Origin: Moniliella sp. 'wahieum' | Lineage: Eukaryota > Basidiomycota > Moniliellomycetes > Moniliellales > Moniliellaceae | Length of the DNA: 64,000 bases | Assembly: GCA_003971905.1 (NCBI GenBank) | Contig: RSEE01000029.1 | Coordinates: 1 to 64,000, forward strand | Direction of reading: 5' to 3' | In this document: positions 56,640-64,000 of the stretch, piece by piece | How the letters are laid out: each line of letters opens with the position of its first letter | Numbering within the stretch: position 1 is the stretch's first letter | Position numbers and translations under genes: made by a program | Notes under the pieces: generated by a model | Seen by the model: only the letters and a program-made list of their open reading frames with translations | Told to the model about the DNA's origin: nothing | The model's database searches: none

Positions 56640-57590
56640 CCGAGTCGAGACTAGGTCAAGGGATGTAGCAATCGTTCGTGGGGAAGAAGCAGAACACAGA
56701 GGCATAGTGCGAAGTGGAAAAAACAAGGAAAGAGCGAGACGGACGCTCGAGACGAAGAGATTGGAAATGGGAGCGAGATCAGCCAAACCATGACATCTTT
56801 TTTTGGCTTTCAGTCCGTATGCCAACGAACAGAGGAGGACCTGAGTGCATGCCACATCGTGCAACGGTTTTTCTCCTGGTCAAATGGAGACATTTGTGCG
56901 CACGGAGAAGCACCCGTGTTCCTCCTTCCTTTCCGCCCCTCAAAGCTACCCCCCCAAAAGGGGAGAGGGGGGGGGGTTGGAAGGAAGTCGTTCCTGTTTC
57001 AGGCGTGAGAACTTGCTTAGTCAAAAGATGCGTGCCGTCACGGTGGGAAAGACAAGTCCGACGTATATAGGCCACGTGCGAGCTGCCTTATTTTTTGCGC
57101 GCACACTCTCCGCCCCGATTTCGTCCCCCTCTGGCTGGACCAGTGCCGCGCCCCTTCGCGGTCCTTTTGGCCGTCTTCTCTCCTTTCTCGCCAATGGACC
57201 AAACCAGGCACCGTGGGTCTCTCATTCGCTGCTCATCTCCCAGCACCCAACATACAGGTGTCCCAACTCCCGTTCCCACTCCCACTCTCAGTGCACAAGC
57301 GTCAAGTCAAGTCAGCTTTTCTCTTCCTCCCATCAGCTCCAATTCAATCGCATCTCCTGGTCGTCTATTATTAGTCTTACAGTCCGGAGAGAGTTTGGCC
57401 TTCACTCCCCTCCCCCTCCCCTCCCGACGTCCCACGTCTCTTGCTCATCCCTTTCCTTTTGCTTCTGTTCTCTCTGTTCTCTGCCCGATGCCTTTTTTCC
57501 TTCCATGAACGATCTTTTGCCTTCCCCGCACCTCTGAAAAGACCTTGCTCTCCCTCGTTTAATCTCGACCCGACTGGTACCCGTGTCCGC
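56640..57590. repeat. Inverted pair of the dispersed repeat near tRNA-Gln
   Basis: A copy in inverted orientation lies at about 56640-56770 (its reverse complement shows CGCTCCCATTTCCAATCTC, CACGAACGATTGC and GGGTCTCCCTCG). A direct copy lies at about 57325-57575 (GCTCCAATT, CTTTTGCTTCTGTTCTCT, GAACGATCTTTTGCC, CTCCCTCGTTTAATC). They face each other across some 550 bp with no intact coding sequence; the inner part has a G-run at about 56967 and CT-rich DNA. The first copy begins about 90 bp after the tRNA-Gln gene. It might be a non-autonomous element with terminal inverted repeats, or two independent insertions. Confidence 0.5.
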
Positions 57591-60583
57591 ACGGCTTCAC
57601 ATCGTCACAACTGCGCAAAAGCCCGAGGTGCCTTATTGTACGCAGCACCATATACCGCCGAAAGATACGGTTGGAACGTTGCTTGGTTCTACTAGGTGTG
57701 TAGGTGGTGGGGCAGGTGGAGCCGGTGGCTGAGGGAGGTGTTGTGGCAGTGTCGCAGCCAGGGCAGCACCCACCGGGAAAGCGTCCCCTCTCAGATCTCA
57801 GTCCAAGAGGAGACAGCTAGCCCGAGGGAATCTCCATACCCAGCACAACTAGTAACCCATCATGCATCGTGCATCATGCTTCCTGCTTCATCCTCTTTTG
57901 CCTAAAGTACACAGACCAGGAACGCAGGAACCCACTACGCAATGCACCACACAGTTGGGCCAAACATAATAGAGAGCGAGTACAGTGAGTACTGTGCGTG
58001 CCGAGTTAGAGCGTCAGTCGAGTGCGATAGTCGATAGATGCAGCGGCAGGTTCTACCCACTGTCTGACATCTGACATTGGGGATCAGAGATCTGATAGCG
58101 CGTCGATCCGCAAGAAATACAAAGAAATCCAGAGCAGTCTAGTCAGCCACCGGCCAATTCGGCGTAACGCGTTAACGCGTAACGCGTAATTAGTAACAGG
58201 AGAGTGACTAACAGACTCCCACTGTATGCAGCGCCATTCTCGGCACCCATCGGCAGGGTATCGTTCGGCACCGCGAGACCAGGAACTGCAATGGTCTGCT
58301 GTAGCTGCATAGTATATCGCTGCTGGATTGAGATGCGTGGCCTTGGCAACCATGGAACAGGAACCAAGAAACTCTACGCCGCGGCTACGCCTCGCACATC
58401 TAACGTCTACCAGGCTCGCTCAATATTCAATGAAAGCCTGTGTTCGCAGGGCGCATGCAAGGAACGTACATACCGTACGTGGCTTAGGCTTGGCTGGCAG
58501 GGCCTACGGCCAGCCTGTGCCAGCCTGTGCCCGTGGGATGGATAAGTTTGGGTTTGGAAGTGCGGACGGTCGCAAACCCCGTAACGCGTAACGCATAAGG
58601 AAGAACATTGCGGGGGGGATGCTGAAACATTCATGTGCGAGCGAATTTCTTCGGAGGTTTCGCCAATAACCAACAGTTGCGAGTTGCGAGTGGCTGCGCT
58701 TGTGGTTGGAGAAGATCTGGGATCTCACAGATCTGAGATCTCGATCAAGGGTTTGCAGGTTCGGTCTTCAAGCTTCGAGCTTCGAGCTTCAAGCTTCCGT
58801 ATTCTGAGAGATCTGAGATCTGAAACCAGAAGGGCAAGGGACTGGCAGAGACACGCCGGGCAGCGGGTACCGGGCACCCGGCATGGAGCAGAGTGCTACG
58901 CCAAAGCCCGGCGCTGAAACTAGTGCCGAGGCCTGCCGAAGCGTGCCGAAGAAGCTGAAGACAGGGAAAACCCAGGCACACCCAGGCACCGACCGGTCTT
59001 TTGCACCACTTTTGCACATCAGCTTCTTTGCCGGTGGCCGGTGACATGCATGCCATGCATGACGCGCTCAGGACTGATTAACTGGTACAGACTCTTGATT
59101 CACGCGTCACGCGTCACGAGAATGAGAAGAGGCGTGTAGGATGGCTCAGATCTCAGAGCCAGAGTGGTCGGTGAAGCTTGAAGTGGGAGGCCATCACAAT
59201 CTGCCCTATGGGGGAGGCGAGGGTGCACGTGAGAGTGGGTGCTATAGTGCGCACAGTCACTTAACGTTTAACCAAGTAGCTAGTCTGATCGATGATCAGG
59301 TATCGATTATGGACTTTGCGTTTTAATAGTGGTATGCCACTGATGGTGCGCCTATTAGCACTGTGATTGATGATTCGGTGAGTATGATGAGAGTACTGTG
59401 AGTTGTGAGTTGTGAGCTGGAGGCCAAAGCGCTGAGCCAGGTAAGCCGGCGTAGCTACTAGCCAGTCGTGCGCGAAGCCATGTTGAATTTGTTGGCCCTC
59501 TTGAATGTGTGTGGAGCTTTGACAAGGTGCACGCACGGCCTGGGAGTTGACGGCATGGTCCGCTGCCACTGAACATTGAATATATTGAGGCCGAGGGCTG
59601 AAATGTTCAGGGCTGGGGCTCAGCACAGCGCCAGAGCACGCTGACTAGTAGTCTAGTCACTATCAGTGACTTCACGCTCCGCCTCGGAAGCCGCCTCCAC
59701 AGGAGACACGGATCCACATCAAGCTTCAAGCTTCCAGACCCACAGACCAACCCCTCGCCTCCACACGTTGTGGCCTGGGCAAGACAGAGCCACAGGGGGT
59801 GAAGAGCGACTCCCGCGGGCTGCTGCTCGTGAGTGGAGACACGTACGCAGTCGAGTGTGGATGGAGGAGGAGCTGAAGCATTCAGGACGTGCTAAGACAC
59901 GCCAAACGCCAAACGCCAAACGCCAAACGCAGCTGCGAAACGTTAATGAGCACCGAACCAGGAACCAAGAAGCAATAACCCCAGCGCTGCTCCTGTGCCA
60001 GGACAGACGCACCCGCCTGCACCAGGCCACTCTCCCTGGCGCCCGCGCCGAGCTCGTGGGCATACTGCCCCCGTCCTGCGTGTGGGCGTGAGAAATCATT
60101 AATCACAGGCGCTGAGCGCTGAGCCTCAGCACTGCGCCATGGGGGACGGGTGACGGGGGCGCCAGGGTGCGGTGCGGCGGCTGGCGGGGTGCGGTGGCCC
60201 GCGGTGGCTGAAAGCGGCCGGCACAGGCGCAGTGTCGGCGTTTTCAGGCACGCGGCTGTGTTCCTGGCGGGCGCTAGGCTCAGGCTGAGCTCAGGCTGAG
60301 CGGTGTCGGTGGACCGTCGACGGCGCACCGGGCCCCCGCTGGGGCGTACGTAGCGTACCTGGCTGCGTCCCAGCACGCAGGTGCGCTGTGCCTGGGCCCT
60401 GCGTTCCGTTCCTGCTGCCCAGCGCCCCTCCCTCCTCGGCCTCACCCGTCCGCTATTAGACCCGCCACCACACCACCACACACGCGCCGCCGCTGTGCCC
60501 GCCGCCGCCCCCCCGCCCCCCCCGCCGCCGCTCCCTCGCGCTTCCCCTCCTCCGCCCGCCGTCTGCCTCCGCCTCCCCTCGCC
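57591..60583. other. Gene-poor region with reiterated palindromic words
   Basis: No gene is supported over 3 kb. Features include AACGCGTTAACGCGTAACGC at about 58167-58186, CAGATCTGAGATCTCGATC at 58727-58746, an AAGCTTCGAGCTTCGAGCTT/CAAGCTTCC cluster at 58770-58797, AGAGATCTGAGATCTG at 58807-58822, ACGCGTCACGCGTCACG at 59101-59117, and CCAAACGCCAAACG repeats at 59902-59930. The last 200 bp before 60584 is C-rich and is probably the promoter and leader of the arrestin-like gene. Confidence 0.6.
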
Positions 60584-61809
60584 ATGTCCGTCGTCTGCGC
60601 TACCGAGGCGCAGGCATATGCCCAGCGAGTGCGCGCCCCCCGCTCCACTCGCAGGTACGGCTTGGCGCGACCTCACCGGCCCCAGCACCGACGGCGCCAG
60701 CGTCGTTGTCTACGCCCCTCCCAGGGCTTTGCCGACCGCTTCCCCGTCTACCCGGCACCAGCCCCGAGGTCCAGGGCCACGTCTCCTTTGATCCCCACGG
60801 CGTCGACGCTGTTCACATTGCCGTACGTCGCTCTCCTGCTCCCACGCGGGAGCATGGGTAGCCCTTGCCTGGGCACGCCCCTGCCTCTGCCCCTGCCTCT
60901 GCCCTGCGCAGTATCTCATCCTGACCCGTTCTTGCCCCTTCCTCCCAGATTACCGCCTGGGCCTCCACCGCCCAAGGCCGCACCCTTGTCTTTTCTGCCG
61001 AGGAGACGTACACGTCGCATGAGTTTATCCCCTGGACGGAGCGGGAGATGGACCTGTTACCTCCGAAAGCGCCACGGCGCGTGGTGGATGTGCCCTTTTC
61101 CGTGCCTTTCCCGCGGGGCGTGGTGGCCAACACGCGCGGGGCGAGGTGATGCTAGCGCCCTTACCTCCGTCGTATGAGGTTCCGCCGCGGGCGCAAGAGC
61201 CGAGCGCCCCAAGGCGTGTGGTATGTGCTTTCCATCTCTTCGCCCCAAGCGCACGTGGAAGTGCCGCTCATTTTCCAAGGTGAGGAGGGCACTTCGCCTC
61301 CCCCTCCTTTTCTCTCCCTTTACTTCCTCCCGTGCCACCAGCCGGATGGTCAATGTACCGTGGCAAGCCCCGCTTTGCGCGGGGACACGTTACCCTGCAC
61401 TTGCCCACCACTGCCCTGCGCTGTGGCACGCGCTTGCCCTTTCTGCTGTCGCACGAAAAGGCGTGCGTGACGTTGGTGCAGGTGGAGCAGGTGGGCAGCC
61501 ACCTGTTCCGCGCCAGACCGTCCTCTCCCTTGCTGAATCCTCCAAGGGCGGAGGCTACCTCCCCATCCCCTTTCTGTACCCAGTTTCCGCTGCGGCGCAG
61601 TCACCGTGCAATATGCCATCAAGGTGGACTTGGTGCGCGGCCGACGACCCAGCCCGCCCTCGTCGGCCGGCTCGGGCAGCTCGGCAGAAAGCGTATTAGC
61701 TCCTTGGAAATTGGATCGCTCGCTCGGCTTGGTTTGGGTCGATTGCTCCTCGAGTTGTGATGGGAGGCTTGCCCCCCCCCCGTCCCCCCGGGGGAGAGGC
61801 ACCTTTTGA
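60584..61809 (+). CDS. Arrestin-like (alpha-arrestin type) protein
   Basis: Fungal arrestin-fold proteins often link ubiquitin ligases to plasma-membrane transporters. From the ATG at 60584 (MSVVCATEAQAYAQRVRAP) the frame-coherent pieces are DLTGPSTDGASVVVYAP (60670-60715) and GTSPEVQGHVSFDPHGVDAV (60750-60810). A 126-bp intron (60823-60948, GTACGT...CCAG) is followed by ITAWASTAQGRTLVFSAEET, HEFIPWTEREMDLLPP, VVDVPFSVPFPRGVVA and APLPPSYEVPP (about 61155-61185), a typical arrestin-N ending with PLPPSYE. A second GT-AG intron near 61280-61340 is likely. The C-terminal part has VTLHLPTTALRCGTRLPFLL, CVTLVQVEQVGSHLFRARQT and a beta-rich YLPIPFLYPVSAAA, with the stop at 61807. Family assignment rests on the overall strand pattern and the PPSYE box, so it is moderate. 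Frame breaks are present. Confidence 0.5.
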
Positions 61810-64000
61810 GCGTTTGGCCTCTCTCTTCCTCCTTCCTCATCTCTTTTCATTCCTCATCATCTCCCTCCCCACCATCTCACATACTGGCCCCGGTCGCTGC
61901 CACTCCTTGTATTTTTTTGTACATTCTACTATCTGTCACGAATCTACCTGGCTTACGTCCCGTCGCACGGGCTACCCTCGGTACAGAACCATAGACGTAC
62001 TTCGACGATTTGTACCCGCTGAACGTGAAATGAAATGGCCCTACTCCAGATTCCTTCCATATCCAGATCCCTCCCATATCCTTAGACTTGCATTTCCTAT
62101 CCGATGTGCTTTGTGAGTTCTCCTCGCTCGCTTGTCCATCAAATTGTTCAGAGGCACCCCCTCGCCCGTAGGAACATGAAGGCATCCTGTTTTCCTAAGG
62201 CCCAGCTACTGCAACAGATGGGCACGCGCGCCTGATGCGCGCCCTGCCACTTCTCAGGAGGACGGAGAGGTGCACTGCCCACACAGATCCACAGGGGCCT
62301 CTCGAGAGCGGGCGAATCAGTGGAGTGGGGAACTGGGGTTTGATCCCATCCAGGATCTCAGATCTCATCGTTCTAACGTTCAGCGTTCAGTGAGTGCAAA
62401 GCGTTGAAGTTCAACACAAAGCGCCTTTGGTTTGCGATGGTGAGCCGATAAAGAACCTATCCGAGAGAGGCATCTCTTGGCAGCGACTCAGTACTCAGTT
62501 GCTCATCCGAGTCACCACATGCATATCCATTCGTGCGTTGGTGATTGAGGGCGTGTTGCAGCCGGGTTGCGGGGGCGGGTATACTTTATCCCATCGATAT
62601 CACTACAAGTAGTCACTCCTTCCGCATGATGCACCTAAGGCCGCCTCTCTGATAAGCTGATGGGCAGGAGCACTAATAACCGGCACTCGGGACTCGATAC
62701 TCGATAAGGCCAGCAGCCCAAGAAAGGAAACTAGGAACCAGTAGTAGGAAGCTGCGTTAGGCGTTACGCGTTACGCGTTACGCATTACGCGTTATGCCCG
62801 ACGCCTTAGGTGACTACAGCGTGGATGTGCACGCGCTCATGTGACATGTGATGGGACCCAGGGAGCCGTGGCATGGCAACAGAAGCATGCCAATGGGACC
62901 CCCCCGACCCACCCGGTCCCACCCCGTCGCGGTGATATGGTGCATGGATGCAAACATCGGGGTCAGTCATTGCCTAAAGTCCCTGAGTCACTAGTCATGA
63001 GTACTTAGTATTTAGTACTTAACGTACTGAGTACTGAGTACAGAGTCATGTGCATGTGAGTACGTACGTTGAGTACGTTGAGTACGTTGAGTACTCATGA
63101 ATACTGAGTCTGAGTACTGAGTGCATGAGCGTAGCCGGACTACGGGGACACAGGACCGTGGTGCGTGGGAGAGAGGACGTTGCCCATTGTGCGATACCGC
63201 GTTAGATCGTAGACCGTGAGCTTGATCCTGGACAGAGCGTCGACGGGGACGAGCGAGGAGGAAGGTGTGTTACGTGGAGCGTAACTTGCTCTGAGATCCC
63301 AGCCTCCAATCGGAGGCATTGTGGCTGAGGTGCAGGAGAGAACGCATCGTTCTCCCGCTTAGTTGGAGATGTGCGCTCACCGGTCCCTACAACCCGATGA
63401 TGGCCGAGCTGGCTGCTCAACGGCAAGTACTGACTGGCCCAGCAAAGCGACTGTGCTGGCCTCGTCGCGCTCGAGTACCTAGGTCCGCGTCCCGGGATGT
63501 CGATGAGCGATGAGATCTGAGAACTGCGAACTGGATGCCGAGGCGCGGCTGGGCCACAGGGGCGGCGTTGGTGCGGATGCGGAGGCTGGTGGGCGCCCTG
63601 CTGTGGGCACGGACCCCAGTTGGACGCTAGGCCACCCAGCCCACCATGCTCTTTTGTGCGCGGCTTGCGTGGACGGCGTGGTGCTGTGGATGAGATCTGA
63701 GATGGGACACGCGCCAAGGCACGCTCATCGGCATCCTGGGCCCAAGGGAGCATGTGGGTATGTTTGCTCCTGCGTTGCTGACGGGAACGATGAATGCTGG
63801 GTCACGGGCCGGGGTCACGGGAGCAGCCGTCACGTGCAGGGGTGGCCGCGGGCCACGTGGCCTGCGAAGAACCAGCGGATCTTCTGGGCCGCAGGCGCAG
63901 GCCCTGAGGCCCACGTCAGGCCGATCAGAGTCAGAGGCAGTCCACTCCCCCCCCCTCAGGCCTCACTGCCCCCCCGCCGCAGCGCGGAAACGAAGCGCGT
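61810..64000. other. Gene-poor region with palindromic words to the window end
   Basis: No gene is supported over 2.2 kb. It contains GTTACGCGTTACGCGTTACG at 62763-62782 continuing as GCATTACGCGTTA, and a dense cluster of AGTACT/GTACTGAG/GTACGTTGAG words at 63000-63125. AGATCTCATC and GAGATCTGAGA words occur at 62355-62375, 63510-63525 and 63690-63700. A minus-strand open frame at 63202-63753 has no protein-like pattern that I recognise. Confidence 0.55.

Noticed and set aside
63202-63753. Minus-strand 183-codon frame near the window end
   Set aside because: Lies among palindromic-word repeats, has Pro/Ser/Arg-rich composition typical of random GC-rich frames, and has no conserved motif.

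Overview
The window is fungal nuclear DNA, most likely from a basidiomycete (yeast- or smut-like; lineage inferred, not proven). Evidence: GC-rich genes with short GT-AG introns, mostly with a GTACGT 5' splice site; intron-bearing tRNA genes; and fungal proteins such as a multidomain FGAM synthase (Ade6), Tan1, an ankyrin-PH-ORD oxysterol-binding protein, a Frag1/DRAM/Sfk1 membrane protein and a Mep/Amt ammonium transporter. No bacterial operon structure, Shine-Dalgarno sites or CRISPR arrays are seen.

Layout. Bases 1-705 are a nested tandem repeat (about 40-bp units) with embedded C-rich telomere-like tracts. They are oriented as expected for the left end of a chromosome, so the window probably starts in a subtelomere. 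From about 1.1 to 17.8 kb lies an ordered, direct, decayed array of one multi-kilobase element that carries a non-LTR (LINE-type) reverse transcriptase. Three or more divergent copies are recognisable by matching segments. From 17.8 to 21 kb little can be supported.

From 21 to 61.8 kb is ordinary gene-bearing DNA: two uncharacterised proteins (21.0-23.4 kb), L-threonine aldolase (24.5-25.8), a large disordered SR/SH-repeat protein (26.2-28.7), Ade6-type FGAM synthase (29.6-33.9, minus) divergent from guanylate kinase (34.1-34.8, plus), a mitochondrial Mmc1-like protein (35.2-37.3), the tRNA acetylation adaptor Tan1 (37.6-39.2, minus), a multi-pass membrane protein (39.9-41.4, minus), an ammonium transporter (44.2-45.8, minus), an AlaX-type alanyl-tRNA editing protein (46.4-48.1, minus), tRNA-Lys(CUU), an Osh1/Osh2-type lipid transfer protein (49.7-53.0, minus), an Sfk1-like membrane protein (53.7-55.7, plus), tRNA-Gln(CUG) and an arrestin-like protein (60.6-61.8, plus). 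The gaps at 41.4-44.1, 57.6-60.5 and 61.8-64 kb are rich in reiterated 6-bp palindromes.

Themes. Ade6 and guanylate kinase, both purine-nucleotide enzymes, share one 238-bp divergent promoter region. Tan1, the AlaX protein and the tRNAs concern tRNA maturation and translation fidelity. The Osh and Sfk1-like proteins, both linked to ER-plasma membrane lipid biology, are also divergent neighbours.

Caution. Nearly every conserved gene is interrupted by several single-base frame breaks while its catalytic motifs stay intact. The simplest explanation is indel error in the assembly, so coordinates give the outer limits of genes whose reading frame is not continuous in this sequence.
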